Shown here piece by piece: positions 34,391 to 43,987 of a stretch of 64,000 nt of DNA; the first letter of the stretch is position 1; the number at the start of each line of letters is the position of its first letter. The translations under genes were made by a program, and so were the position numbers. The notes under the pieces were generated by a model. It had not been told where the DNA came from and searched no databases. It saw only the letters and a list, made by a program, of their open reading frames with translations. The stretch covers positions 35,821-99,820 of the forward strand of contig JALUGO010000015.1 in assembly GCA_027051905.1 (NCBI GenBank), in the 5' to 3' direction. This DNA is from Desulfurobacteriaceae bacterium (GTDB lineage: Bacteria; Aquificota; Aquificia; Desulfurobacteriales; Desulfurobacteriaceae).

Positions 34391-35263
34391 TTGACATTTC
34401 AGGAGCTCATCTTCACTCTTCAGGACTACTGGGCAAAGCAGGGATGTATTATAGCTTCACCATACGACGTTGAGCAGGGTGCCGGAACGATGCACCCGTT
34501 CACCTTTTTAAAAGTTCTCGGAAAAGAGCCCTGGAGAGTTGCCTACGTTCAGCCCTGTAGAAGGCCGGCAGACGGCAGATACGGGGAAAACCCAAACAGG
34601 CTTCAGCACTACTTCCAGTTTCAGGTTATTCTGAAACCATCTCCCGAGAACTCCCAGGAGCTCTACCTTGGAAGCCTTGAAGCTTTAGGCTTCAACCTGA
34701 AGGAGCACGACATCAGGTTTGTTGAGGACGACTGGGAGTCTCCAACCCTTGGAGCCTGGGGGCTTGGGTGGGAAGTCTGGTTAGACGGTATGGAGATTAC
34801 ACAGTTTACCTACTTCCAGCAGGCCGGCGGGATAACACTTGACCCTGTGTCTGTTGAGATTACCTACGGTCTTGAGCGTATTGCAATGTATATCCAGGGA
34901 GTTGACAGCGTTTACGATATTGAGTGGACAAAGGGAGTTAAATACGGAGACCTCTACAAAGAGAATGAATACCAGTGGTCTGTTTACAACTTTGAGAAGG
35001 CAGACACTGAGATGCTCTTTAACTTGTTTAACATGTTTGAGAAGGAGTCTGAAAGGCTTGTTAAAGAAGATTTAGTTCTTCCCGCCTACGACTACTGTTT
35101 AAAGTGCTCCCACGTCTTTAACCTCCTTGACGCAAGGGGAGCAATCTCTGTTGCCGAAAGGGCTTCGTTTATAGGAAGGGTAAGGAGACTTGCTGCAAAC
35201 TGCGCTAAAAAGTACTTAGAACTGAAAGAGGGCAAAGGTGAAGGCGCAAAATCTACTGCTTGA
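34391..35263 (+). CDS. glyQ: Glycyl-tRNA synthetase alpha subunit
   Basis: Alpha chain of the tetrameric alpha2beta2 Gly[46 protein letters not shown] and [26 protein letters not shown] are diagnostic. The TTG at 34391 (MTFQELIF) lies behind GGGGAAGAG and agrees with homologs; GTG 34376 and TTG 34328 are in frame but would add non-homologous residues. Length 290. It overlaps glyS by 26 bases. Confidence 0.93.
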   Translation: MTFQELIFTLQDYWAKQGCIIASPYDVEQGAGTMHPFTFLKVLGKEPWRVAYVQPCRRPADGRYGENPNRLQHYFQFQVILKPSPENSQELYLGSLEALGFNLKEHDIRFVEDDWESPTLGAWGLGWEVWLDGMEITQFTYFQQAGGITLDPVSVEITYGLERIAMYIQGVDSVYDIEWTKGVKYGDLYKENEYQWSVYNFEKADTEMLFNLFNMFEKESERLVKEDLVLPAYDYCLKCSHVFNLLDARGAISVAERASFIGRVRRLAANCAKKYLELKEGKGEGAKSTA

Positions 35264-37307
35264 GATAGGGTGTGAGGAGTTCCCGGCTTCATTCGTTGAG
35301 CCGGCGCTTTCCTACCTTAAGGAGAAAATCTCTCAGAAACTCTCAGAGAACCACCTCTCTTTCACATCTACCGAAACTTTCGGAACTCCAAGAAGGCTCA
35401 TAGTTATCGTTTACGATGTTCCGGAAGTTCAGCCAGATAGGGAAGAGCTGATAGTTGGGCCCTCCGAAAGGGCTGCATTTGACGAGAATAGAAACCCAAC
35501 AAAGGCAGCACTTGGATTTGCAAAGTCTAAAGGTGTTGACGTTTCAGAGTTAACAGTTGTTGAGAATCCTCCAGGCAGAAAAGGAAGATACGTTGCTGTT
35601 AAGAGGGTTGTTAAAGGAAAGAAAACTGCTGAGGTTCTGAAAGAGGTTCTCCCTGAAGTTATCACCTCCATTCCCTTTAAAAAGAGCATGCGCTGGGGGG
35701 AGAAGAGGATAAGGTTTGCAAGGCCTATCAGATGGATAACGGCCGCTTACGGGAAAGAGGCAGTTGAGTTTGAGATAGACGGAATAAAGAGCTCAAACGT
35801 TTCCTTTGGCCACAGGTTCCTCTCTCCAGAGCCCTTTGTTGTTGAGGAGCCCTCTGAATTTATCTCCCAGCTTGAGGAAAGATTTGTAGTTGCAGACATA
35901 GAAAAGAGGAAGGCGATAATCCTTGACAGGGCAAAGGATTTAGCAAAAGGGATTGGTGGGGAGCTCCTTGAAGATGAAGACCTCTTAAACGAGGTAACAA
36001 ACCTTGTTGAGTTTCCATACCCGATTTTAGGCTCATTTGAAGAGGAGTTTTTGGAGCTCCCTAAAGAGGTTCCGGTTGTTGTTATGAAAGACCATCAGAA
36101 GTTCTTCTCAGTTGTTGATAAAAATGGGAACCTGAAGAACTACTTCATTGGCGTTTCAAACATTAAGCCGGTTGACGATTTAACAGTTCGCCTGGGTTAT
36201 GAAAAGGTTTTAAGGGCAAGGCTTTCAGATGCTCTCTTCTTCTTTAAAGAGGACAGGAAGAAGAAATTAGAGGAGAGGGTAAAAGACCTCTCTGGAATTG
36301 TCTTCCACGAAAAACTCGGAACAATGCTTGACAAAACAGAAAGGCTTGAGTCTTTAGCTCCCTTTACCTCCACACAGTTGGGATTTGATAAAGAAGAAAA
36401 AGCCAAAAGGGCTGCACACCTGTGTAAGGCAGACCTTTTAACTGAAATGGTCAACGAGTTCCCGGAGCTCCAGGGAACAATGGGCAAATACTACGCCCTC
36501 TTAGACGGAGAAAATGAAGAAGTTGCAATAGCCATAGAGGAGCACTACCTGCCGAGGTTCTCTGGAGACAGAGTTGCAGAAACAGAAACTGGAATTTCCC
36601 TCTCAATAGCTGAGAAGGTTGATAACCTAACTGGTTTTATAGGGGCAGGGCTCAAACCTACCGGCTCTGCAGACCCGTTCGCCTTAAGGAGAAACGCCTT
36701 AGGGCTGATTCAGACGTTGATTGAAAACGAAATCTCCGTTAGATTAACTCCCTTAATAGAAAAGGCAGAAGAGCTCTACAGAGAGCAGGGTATAGAGCTT
36801 TCTGAAAGCACAGTTCAGGAAACCCTTTCTTTCATAAAGGAGAGGCTCAAAAACTACCTGAGGGAAAAAGGCTTCAGCCCGGATTCAGTAGATGCAGTTC
36901 TCTCTGTTTCAGACGACCCGTACGATTCCCTCTTAAGGGTAAAAGCGATAGAGAAACTGAGGCAGAACCCAGAGTTTGAGGCCGTTCTCTACACGATGAG
37001 AAGGGTTGTTAATATAATTCCTGAAGGGTTTACTCCCTCTCCATTTGAACCTGAAGGGGAGTATGAAAAGAACCTCTACGAAGCGTTCCATAGGGTAAGG
37101 GAGGAGATTGAGAAATTCCTTAAAGAGAAAGATTACGAAAGAGCTCTTTTCAAAATAAAAGAACTGAAACCGGCCGTAGACAGCTTCTTTGACAATGTGA
37201 TGGTTATGGACAAAGACGAAAAGGTCAGAAACAGAAGGCTGAGCCTTCTTAAAGCAATAGCAGACCACCTCTTAAGATTAGCAGACTTTTCAAAACTCGT
37301 ATTTTAA
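35238..37307 (+). CDS. glyS: Glycyl-tRNA synthetase beta subunit
   Basis: Beta chain, 689 residues. [25 protein letters not shown] at the N-terminus, [75 protein letters not shown] and the C-terminal anticodon-binding helices are present. It contacts tRNA and completes aminoacylation with GlyQ. GTG start at 35238. Terminates 12 bases before ppdK, so the three genes are probably one operon. Confidence 0.95.
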   Translation: MKAQNLLLEIGCEEFPASFVEPALSYLKEKISQKLSENHLSFTSTETFGTPRRLIVIVYDVPEVQPDREELIVGPSERAAFDENRNPTKAALGFAKSKGVDVSELTVVENPPGRKGRYVAVKRVVKGKKTAEVLKEVLPEVITSIPFKKSMRWGEKRIRFARPIRWITAAYGKEAVEFEIDGIKSSNVSFGHRFLSPEPFVVEEPSEFISQLEERFVVADIEKRKAIILDRAKDLAKGIGGELLEDEDLLNEVTNLVEFPYPILGSFEEEFLELPKEVPVVVMKDHQKFFSVVDKNGNLKNYFIGVSNIKPVDDLTVRLGYEKVLRARLSDALFFFKEDRKKKLEERVKDLSGIVFHEKLGTMLDKTERLESLAPFTSTQLGFDKEEKAKRAAHLCKADLLTEMVNEFPELQGTMGKYYALLDGENEEVAIAIEEHYLPRFSGDRVAETETGISLSIAEKVDNLTGFIGAGLKPTGSADPFALRRNALGLIQTLIENEISVRLTPLIEKAEELYREQGIELSESTVQETLSFIKERLKNYLREKGFSPDSVDAVLSVSDDPYDSLLRVKAIEKLRQNPEFEAVLYTMRRVVNIIPEGFTPSPFEPEGEYEKNLYEAFHRVREEIEKFLKEKDYERALFKIKELKPAVDSFFDNVMVMDKDEKVRNRRLSLLKAIADHLLRLADFSKLVF

Positions 37308-37319
37308 GGGGGCGCGGAG

Positions 37320-40007
37320 ATGCCTAAAAAGATGGTCTACTACTTCGGCGGCGGAAAGGCCGAAGGAAGTGCCGAAATGAAAATGCTCTTAGGCGGTAAG
37401 GGTGCGAACCTTGCCGAGATGACCAACTTAGGACTTCCCGTTCCACCGGGAATCACAATAACAACAGAGGTGTGCAAGGAGTATTTCAAAGAGGGGCAGA
37501 AGTTCCCGGAAGGCATGTGGGAACAGGTTTTAGAGGGGCTCCAGAAAATTGAGAAGGAGATGGGCAAGAAGTTTGGAGACAGGAAGAACCCGCTGCTGGT
37601 CTCTGTCAGGTCGGGAGCTCCCGTCTCAATGCCGGGAATGATGGACACAATCCTCAACTTAGGTCTCAACGACGAAACCGTCCAGGGGCTTGCAGAGTCA
37701 ACCGGAAACGAGAGGTTTGCCTGGGACTCCTACCGCCGTTTCATCCAGATGTTTGGAAACGTTGTAATGGGAATCCCTCACGAGAAGTTTGAGGAGATTT
37801 TAGAGGAGAAGAAGAGAGAGGTCGGAGCAAAGCAGGACGTTGACCTTACAGCAGAAGACCTGAAAGACGTCGTAAAACGTTACAAGGAACTTGTCAAAAA
37901 GGAAACCGGAAGGGAGTTCCCTCAAGATCCTTACGAGCAGCTCAAAATGGCCATAAAGGCGGTCTTTGACTCCTGGAACAACCCAAGAGCCATTAAATAC
38001 CGTGAAATTAACAAAATTCCTGAAGACTACGGAACGGCCGTAAACATCGTTGCAATGGTCTTCGGAAACATGGGAGATACCTCTGGAACAGGAGTTGCCT
38101 TTACGAGAAACCCATCAACAGGAGAAAATGTCTTCTACGGTGAATACCTGAAGAACGCCCAGGGTGAAGACGTTGTTGCAGGAATCAGAACTCCTCAACC
38201 CCTTACAAAAGCCCAGAAGACAAGCGAGGAGCAGGTTTCCTTAGAAGAGGAGTTCCCCGAAGTCTACAAACAGCTTCTTGAAGTAAGAGACATCCTTGAG
38301 AAACACTACAGAGACATGCAGGACATTGAGTTTACAATAGAGAACGGAAGGCTCTGGATGCTCCAGACCAGGGCTGGAAAAAGAACAGCAAGGGCTGCCG
38401 TAAAGATTGCCGTTGACATGGTTAAGGAAGGACTCATCACAAAAGAGGAAGCTATCCTAAGGGTTGACCCAGCTCTCATAAACCAGCTCCTCCACCCGAT
38501 GCTTGACGAAGAGGAGAGGAAAAAGGCGATTGCAGAGGGAAGGCTTATAGCAAAAGGGCTTCCTGCCGCTCCCGGAGCTGTAAGCGGTAAGGTTGTCTTC
38601 AATGCCGACGAGGCCGTTGAGATGGCCGAGAAGGGAGAGAAGGTAATACTGGTTCGCCACGAAACATCCCCCGAAGACATCCATGGGATGCACGCAGCTG
38701 AGGGTATCTTAACTGCAAGGGGCGGAATGACCTCCCACGCCGCCGTTGTTGCAAGGGGAATGGGTAAAACCTGTATAGTTGGAGCAGAGTCTATTCATGT
38801 TGACTACGATAAAGAGGAGTTCAGAGTAGGAGACGTTGTAGTTAAAAAAGGAGACGTTATAACCTTAGACGGTTCAACCGGTGAGATATTCCACGGAGAG
38901 TTAAAGACAATACCTGCCCAGATTTCTGGCGAGTTTGAAGAGCTTATGAGGTGGGCAGATGAGATAAGGGAGCTCCAGGTAAGGGTAAACGCCGACACTC
39001 CTGAAGATGCAAAACAGGGTAGGGACTTTGGAGCTGAAGGTATAGGCCTCTGTAGAACAGAGCACATGTTCTTCAAGGAAGAGAGAATTCCAGTTGTCCG
39101 TGAGATGATACTTGCCAAAACCAAAGAGGAGAGGGAAAGAGCCCTTGAGAAGCTCCTTCCGATGCAGAGGGAGGACTTCATCGCCATCTTTGAGGTGATG
39201 GACGGACTTCCCGTCAACATAAGGCTCCTTGACCCTCCACTCCACGAGTTCCTCCCCAGGACAGACGAGGAGTTTGAGAGAACTGCTAAAGAGATGGGGC
39301 TTCCCGTTGAGGAGCTAAAAAAGAGGGCTGAGGAGCTCCACGAAGTCAACCCAATGTTAGGCCTGAGGGGTTCAAGGCTTGGAATAGCCTACCCTGAAAT
39401 CTACAAAATGCAGGCGAGGGCAATTCTTGAAGCAGCCTGCCACTGTAAGAAGAACGGAATTGAGGTTCTACCTGAGATAATGCTTCCGCTGATTGCTGAC
39501 GACAGGGAGCTCTATGAATTGAAAAAACTCATTGACGATGTTGCAGCTCAGGTCTTCCTTGAGCAGGGAGTTGAAGTTGAATACCAGGTTGGAACAATGG
39601 TAGAGGTTCCAAGGGCTGCCCTCATAGCTGACCAGCTTGCCCGCTATGCTCAATACTTCTCCTTTGGAACAAACGACCTTACACAGATGACTTTTGGACT
39701 TTCAAGGGATGACGCTGGTAAATTCATAGGAAGATACGTAGAAAAGGGAATCCTGAAGGGTGATCCGTTTATGCACATAGACGAAAATGGTGTAGGAAGG
39801 CTTATAGAGCTTGCTATAGAAAAGGGAAATGCTGTAAGACCAAACATGAAGACAGGAATCTGTGGAGAGCATGGTGGAGATCCAAGATCAATTAACTTCT
39901 TCCAGAAGGTAGGAGTTAAATACGTAAGTCCGTCTCCGTTTAGAGTTCCAATCGCAAGACTTGCGGCTGCTCAGGCTAAGATTAGGCAAATGAAAGGTGA
40001 GTTTTAA
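37320..40007 (+). CDS. ppdK: Pyruvate, phosphate dikinase
   Basis: PPDK converts pyruvate, ATP and Pi to PEP, AMP and PPi; in autotrophs with a reductive TCA cycle it feeds gluconeogenesis. The ATP-grasp domain ([20 protein letters not shown]) is followed by the phosphohistidine domain with [21 protein letters not shown] (catalytic His) and the PEP/pyruvate barrel ([31 protein letters not shown]). At 895 residues it is full length. GGGGGCG near the ATG; a strong terminator follows. Confidence 0.97.
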   Translation: MPKKMVYYFGGGKAEGSAEMKMLLGGKGANLAEMTNLGLPVPPGITITTEVCKEYFKEGQKFPEGMWEQVLEGLQKIEKEMGKKFGDRKNPLLVSVRSGAPVSMPGMMDTILNLGLNDETVQGLAESTGNERFAWDSYRRFIQMFGNVVMGIPHEKFEEILEEKKREVGAKQDVDLTAEDLKDVVKRYKELVKKETGREFPQDPYEQLKMAIKAVFDSWNNPRAIKYREINKIPEDYGTAVNIVAMVFGNMGDTSGTGVAFTRNPSTGENVFYGEYLKNAQGEDVVAGIRTPQPLTKAQKTSEEQVSLEEEFPEVYKQLLEVRDILEKHYRDMQDIEFTIENGRLWMLQTRAGKRTARAAVKIAVDMVKEGLITKEEAILRVDPALINQLLHPMLDEEERKKAIAEGRLIAKGLPAAPGAVSGKVVFNADEAVEMAEKGEKVILVRHETSPEDIHGMHAAEGILTARGGMTSHAAVVARGMGKTCIVGAESIHVDYDKEEFRVGDVVVKKGDVITLDGSTGEIFHGELKTIPAQISGEFEELMRWADEIRELQVRVNADTPEDAKQGRDFGAEGIGLCRTEHMFFKEERIPVVREMILAKTKEERERALEKLLPMQREDFIAIFEVMDGLPVNIRLLDPPLHEFLPRTDEEFERTAKEMGLPVEELKKRAEELHEVNPMLGLRGSRLGIAYPEIYKMQARAILEAACHCKKNGIEVLPEIMLPLIADDRELYELKKLIDDVAAQVFLEQGVEVEYQVGTMVEVPRAALIADQLARYAQYFSFGTNDLTQMTFGLSRDDAGKFIGRYVEKGILKGDPFMHIDENGVGRLIELAIEKGNAVRPNMKTGICGEHGGDPRSINFFQKVGVKYVSPSPFRVPIARLAAAQAKIRQMKGEF

Positions 40008-40030
40008 GTAACCTCTCTTCAGTTTCACAG

Positions 40031-40054
40031 AGGGGGACTTTGTCCCCCTTTTTT
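40031..40054 (+). terminator. Rho-independent terminator after ppdK
   Basis: AGGGGGAC, loop TTT, GTCCCCCT then TTTTTT at 40049-40054. Confidence 0.93.
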
Positions 40055-40109
40055 ATTTTGCATAAAATTCATGGTTTAGAGGAACAGTTAACTTAAAAGG
40101 GAGGAATTG

Positions 40110-41015
40110 ATGAGGTTTCTAATAGCTGCTGTTTTAATGGTCTCTTTTTTAACCGGTTGTTCACAGGCTGAAACTTCAGGGAAAAAATTACAAAAGGGGA
40201 AGCCTGAGCAAACGGAAAAGGTGATAAAAACCTTACTTAAACCTTTATCAGCAAGGGGAGTAGAAGTAAAAGCTGTTAGGCCTGTTAAGGAAGTGAAAGT
40301 TCCTGGATTTGAAACTTTTGAGGTGGATCTCGCGGATAAGAGAAACTACAGAGAGTTGAAAAGATATATTTTTGTTAACCCTGAAAAGAAACTTATTGCG
40401 CTTCAGATTTTTGAATATTCTCTCAAAGGCGATAGGGTTGTCTTAAAGCCGTTAAAGCCTAATACTCCAGAAAAGAGGCTTAAAGCTGACGTTTCTTTTC
40501 TGAAAGAAGTAGAAAATGTTCTCTCTGAAAGTAAAATACCCCATGTGGTTGGTAAAGGAAACGGGAAAGTTTACGTTGTATGGGATATCTTTTGCCCGTT
40601 TTGCTACAGGCACTTCAATCAGATTGAGGATATAGCAAAGAAGAACAACGTGGAAATACATATGATTCCCCTTGCTGTTCATGGTGATAACTCAATAAAG
40701 GGACTTGTTTACTACACTAAACTGGCGAGAGAAAAGGGAGTTGCTGGCGCGTTAAAGGAGCTTTATAGTCTTGGAAATGGGGATTTTATGAAGTTTGCAA
40801 AAACTCTGGAGGAGAAACTTAATACAAAAGAAAAGATGGTTGAGGATCAACAGAAGGTGGTTGATACTCTGAAGAGAGTTGAGGAATTGCTTATAAAGCA
40901 TGGTATAAGAGCCACTCCAACACTGATCTATGTTCCTCCAGGAGAGAAGCAGGGATACATCCATGTTGGATTTATACCTATAGAAAAGCTGGTAAAAGAG
41001 AATGGAAGGAATTGA
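40110..41015 (+). CDS. Dsb-like thiol:disulfide lipoprotein with CPFC active site
   Basis: A 301-residue exported protein with a lipobox FLTGC, placing it on the membrane as a lipoprotein. The thioredoxin-like C-terminal half has KVYVVWDIFCPFCYRHFNQI (CPFC at about residue 164) and GIRATPTLIYVPPG with the cis-Pro. The arrangement resembles DsbC/DsbG: an N-terminal cystatin-like part and a catalytic part. It would form or isomerise disulfides in the periplasm. ATG 40110 is favoured over TTG 40107 because of GGGAGGAA. AT-richer than neighbours. It overlaps the ABC gene by 14 bases. Confidence 0.82.
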   Translation: MRFLIAAVLMVSFLTGCSQAETSGKKLQKGKPEQTEKVIKTLLKPLSARGVEVKAVRPVKEVKVPGFETFEVDLADKRNYRELKRYIFVNPEKKLIALQIFEYSLKGDRVVLKPLKPNTPEKRLKADVSFLKEVENVLSESKIPHVVGKGNGKVYVVWDIFCPFCYRHFNQIEDIAKKNNVEIHMIPLAVHGDNSIKGLVYYTKLAREKGVAGALKELYSLGNGDFMKFAKTLEEKLNTKEKMVEDQQKVVDTLKRVEELLIKHGIRATPTLIYVPPGEKQGYIHVGFIPIEKLVKENGRN

Positions 41016-41778
41016 GCTTGAGGATCTGTCTATTGGTTACACCGTTCCTATAGTCTCTTCACTGTCTGCTTATATGGCGGAGGGGGAGTTCTGGATTGTT
41101 GTAGGGCCGAACGGAGTTGGTAAAAGCACTTTGGTTAAGACAATTCTTGGGGTTATTCCTCCTCTTTCTGGAAGGGTTCTGATTCACGGCAAGGATTGTT
41201 CTAAAGGGTGTGATGAAAGGCGATTTTTGAGCTATGTTCCTCAGATGGAGAGTTATTCCCACTCTTTTCCTGCAACAGCGTTGGATGTTGTTCTTTCAGG
41301 GCTTTTCCCGAGAATGGGGAGGTTTGAGAGAGTAGATGTAGAAGATGTAGAAAGAGCCCTTCGGTGGATGGGGGAGCTCCACCTGAAAGAGGTTGCCGAT
41401 AGACCCTTCAGTAAACTCTCCGGAGGCCAGCAGAGGAAAGTTCTCATAGCAAGAGCACTCATCAGCGATCCCCACTACATCTTCCTGGATGAACCTACAA
41501 CCGGCGTAGACTTGAGGAGCTCCCGCAAAATCTTGGAGCTCCTTGACAGGCTCCATAAGGAAAGGGGCTTTGGAATCTGTATGGTAACCCACGATCTCAA
41601 CTTTGTCTGGGATTACGTAGATAAGGTGATACTCTTAGGGTACGGTGGAAAGTTCTTTATTGGAAGGAAAGAGGAAATACTGAACGAGGAGCTCCTCTCA
41701 GAAATTTACCAGGTTCAGGTAAAGATCGTTGAAACGGACTACGGCCCAATCTTTTTAGTCGGTGATAAACACTATTAA
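41002..41778 (+). CDS. ABC transporter ATP-binding protein (metal importer type), orphan
   Basis: A 258-residue ATPase with Walker A GPNGVGKSTLVK, Q-loop YVPQMESYSHSFPATALDVVLSG, signature LSGGQQRKVLIARALISDP, Walker B IFLDEPTTGVD and switch MVTHDLNFVWDYVD. The Q-loop and sequence resemble ZnuC/MntB-type zinc or manganese importers. No permease or binding protein gene is next to it, so its membrane partner must be elsewhere, unless this is a non-transport ATPase. The overlap with the Dsb-like gene suggests a shared metal or redox role (inference). Confidence 0.85.
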   Translation: MEGIELEDLSIGYTVPIVSSLSAYMAEGEFWIVVGPNGVGKSTLVKTILGVIPPLSGRVLIHGKDCSKGCDERRFLSYVPQMESYSHSFPATALDVVLSGLFPRMGRFERVDVEDVERALRWMGELHLKEVADRPFSKLSGGQQRKVLIARALISDPHYIFLDEPTTGVDLRSSRKILELLDRLHKERGFGICMVTHDLNFVWDYVDKVILLGYGGKFFIGRKEEILNEELLSEIYQVQVKIVETDYGPIFLVGDKHY

Positions 41779-41897
41779 CCTTTTCTTTTCTTGAGGAGCT
41801 CCCTCGCCTTAAAAAGAACAGCAACCACAGTCCACGCAACAGTTACAACGAAGAAGAACCAGAAAAAGAGAGTTCCTGCTTCAGGCCTGTTTATCAA
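41775..41897 (-). CDS. 40-residue membrane protein behind proA
   Basis: A frame from TTG 41897 (GGGAG seven bases upstream) to TAA 41775. The product, with LFFWFFFVVTVAWTVVAVLF as a single membrane helix and a basic tail RELLKKRKG, starts three bases after the proA stop, and its end overlaps the convergent ABC gene by four bases. Position and hydrophobicity support expression; no family recognised. Confidence 0.45.
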   Translation of the reverse strand: MINRPEAGTLFFWFFFVVTVAWTVVAVLFKARELLKKRKG

Positions 41898-41900
41898 AAC

Positions 41901-43151
41901 TTACTCCCTTATCTGGCCATTTCCGAAGATGATGTATTTGGGAATTGTCAGGTCTTCAAGACCCATGGGGCCGCGAACGTGGACTTTGTCTGTTGAAATT
42001 CCCATTTCGGCTCCAAGGCCAAAGACGTTTCCGTCTGTGAACCGGGTTGAGGCGTTTACGTAAACGGCTGCAGAGTCAACCCTGTTTAAGAACTTCATTG
42101 CATTTGTGTAGTTCTCTGTAACTATCGCATCGCTGTGGTGTGAACCGTAGGTGTTTATGTGGTCTATTGCTTCGTCTAAAGAGTCAACAACTCTAACGGC
42201 AAGAATTAAGTCAAGGTATTCGGCATACCAGTCCTCCTCAGTTGCAGGCTTTACGTAGTCGGGGTCGTAACTGCAGGTTCTTTCGTCCCCGCGGAGCTCC
42301 ACCTTAGCTTTCTTAAAGAGCTCTATCATTGTTGGCAGGAATGCATCTGCAATTTTAGAGTGAACCAGCATTGTCTCCATTGCGTTGCAGACTCCCGGCC
42401 TCTGAACTTTAGCGTTGAAGCAGATGTTCCAGGCCTTTTCAAGGTCTGCAAACTCGTCAACGAAAACGTGGCAGACACCTTTGTAGTGCTTTATTACAGG
42501 CATACGGGCGTTCTCTGCAACGAACCTTATTAAGCCCTCCCCGCCTCTTGGAATAACAACGTCTATGTATTCGTCTAACTGAAGGAGCTCCTTAACTGCA
42601 GACCTGTCTGTTGTATCTATGAACTGAATCGCCTCTTCGGGAAAACCCTCTGAAGCAGCAGCCTCTTTAAGAATATCCACAAGAACCCTGTTTGAGTTTA
42701 TAGCCTCTGAACCGCCCTTTAAAATGACTGCGTTTGAGCTCTTTATACAGAGAGAACCTGCTTCAACCGTTACGTTCGGACGGGATTCGTAGATAATTGC
42801 AACAACTCCAAGGGGAACCCTCATTTTTCCGATTTTTAGACCGTTTGGCCGTGTCCACATCTTCACAACTTCACCAACAGGATCGCTGAGGTTTGCAACG
42901 TCCTTTAGAACCTGAACCATTCCGGCGATCCTTTTTTCATTCAGAAGAAGTCTGTCAAGCATCGCTTTGGAAAGGCCTTTCTCCTCTCCTGCAATCAGGT
43001 CTTTTCTGTTCTCCTCCTGAATCAGCTCTTTCTTCTCCTCTATAAGCTCAGCTGCTTTAAGGAGAGTTCTGTTCTTTAATTCCGTTGAGATATCAACAAG
43101 TTTGTAACTTACCTCTTTTGCACGTTTTGCAATTTCTTTAACGTCAAACAT
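41901..43151 (-). CDS. proA: Gamma-glutamyl phosphate reductase
   Basis: ProA reduces gamma-glutamyl phosphate in proline synthesis. The catalytic Cys is in QRPGVCNAMETMLV (about residue 255); MRVPLGVVAIIYESRPNVTVEAGSLCIKSSNAVILKGGSEA and the C-terminal VNASTRFTDGNVFGLGAEMGIST are diagnostic. ATG 43151 behind GGAGGGAA (416 residues) is preferred over an upstream start in the same frame. No proB is adjacent. Confidence 0.95.
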   Translation of the reverse strand: MFDVKEIAKRAKEVSYKLVDISTELKNRTLLKAAELIEEKKELIQEENRKDLIAGEEKGLSKAMLDRLLLNEKRIAGMVQVLKDVANLSDPVGEVVKMWTRPNGLKIGKMRVPLGVVAIIYESRPNVTVEAGSLCIKSSNAVILKGGSEAINSNRVLVDILKEAAASEGFPEEAIQFIDTTDRSAVKELLQLDEYIDVVIPRGGEGLIRFVAENARMPVIKHYKGVCHVFVDEFADLEKAWNICFNAKVQRPGVCNAMETMLVHSKIADAFLPTMIELFKKAKVELRGDERTCSYDPDYVKPATEEDWYAEYLDLILAVRVVDSLDEAIDHINTYGSHHSDAIVTENYTNAMKFLNRVDSAAVYVNASTRFTDGNVFGLGAEMGISTDKVHVRGPMGLEDLTIPKYIIFGNGQIRE

Positions 43152-43209
43152 TAGATTCCCTCCAGATTCAGGTTTAAATTGAAATCCAAACAAGCTTAAG
43201 GGGGAAGTG

Positions 43210-43950
43210 ATGAGAAGAATTTTAACACTAACGCTGGCAGGAGCTCTTTTTGTAGGAGGATGTGCAACTACCCAGCAAGGACAGCAGTCCGGTCACAGCA
43301 AGGCTGTAACAGGGGCAGCAATAGGAGCAGTGGTAGGAGGTATTGCAGGAGCGGTTACAGGACCAAAGCATGCCAATAAGGGTAAGCGAGTTTTAATTGG
43401 TGCGGCTGCAGGAGCCATTATAGGGGGAACTATCGGTTATATACTCGATCAGCAGGCAAAATCTCTGGCAGATGATGTTGGAGTCAAACCGATAGACAAT
43501 ACAAATCCGGAAGTCAAACCTCAGCAGCCTCCTATTTCGGAAGAAAAACCAGTTGCTGTTGTTAAAGAACCTGAGAAAGTGAAACTTGTAATGAAGGATT
43601 CTGTCCTTTTTGACTTTGACAGTTATCAGTTGAAACCTGAAGCGAAGGAGATGTTAAGGAAGATTGCGAAAACGCTTAATCAGAACCCTGACACCGTTAT
43701 ACTGATAGTTGGATACACAGACAGCATGGGAAAATTTGACTATAACGTGAGGCTCTCTGAAAAGAGAGCAGAAGCAGTTAAAAATGAACTTGTTCTAAAT
43801 GGAGTTGATCCATCGAGAATCTTGACATTTGGATGTGGCCCTAAACATCCAATAGCTCCGAACGATACGCCGGAAGGAAGAGCACTTAACAGAAGAGTAG
43901 AAATTCTGGTCTATCCTAAAGGGGTAACAATACCTCATCCGTGCGATTAA
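43210..43950 (+). CDS. OmpA-family lipoprotein with glycine-zipper segment
   Basis: A 246-residue protein. A signal peptide with lipobox FVGGC is followed by a Gly-zipper region (GAAIGAVVGGIAGAVTG and GAAAGAIIGGTIGYIL) of the kind seen in YMGG/Rick-17kDa proteins, and a C-terminal OmpA domain: DSVLFDFDSYQLKPEAKEML, GYTDSMGKFDYNVRLSEKRAEAVKNEL and GRALNRRVEI with peptidoglycan-binding Asp/Arg. It tethers outer membrane to peptidoglycan, like Pal or YiaD. Start ATG 43210 behind GGGGGAAG. Confidence 0.88.
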   Translation: MRRILTLTLAGALFVGGCATTQQGQQSGHSKAVTGAAIGAVVGGIAGAVTGPKHANKGKRVLIGAAAGAIIGGTIGYILDQQAKSLADDVGVKPIDNTNPEVKPQQPPISEEKPVAVVKEPEKVKLVMKDSVLFDFDSYQLKPEAKEMLRKIAKTLNQNPDTVILIVGYTDSMGKFDYNVRLSEKRAEAVKNELVLNGVDPSRILTFGCGPKHPIAPNDTPEGRALNRRVEILVYPKGVTIPHPCD

Positions 43951-43960
43951 AACTATATTT

Positions 43961-43983
43961 CTCCTTAAACAGCGTTTAAGGAG
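43961..43983 (+). promoter_or_regulatory. Hairpin covering the miaB ribosome binding site
   Basis: CTCCTTAAAC (43961-43970), loop AGC, GTTTAAGGAG (43974-43983), a perfect 10-bp stem whose 3' arm contains AAGGAG of the site before ATG 43988. Four A-T plus several weaker pairs suggest temperature- or translation-dependent opening. It could also serve as a terminator for the OmpA gene, though no U-run follows. Confidence 0.6.
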
Positions 43984-43987
43984 AGAG

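Noticed and set aside
38804..39349. 181-residue open frame antisense to ppdK
   Set aside because: Ser-rich shadow of the PPDK coding strand; no independent evidence.
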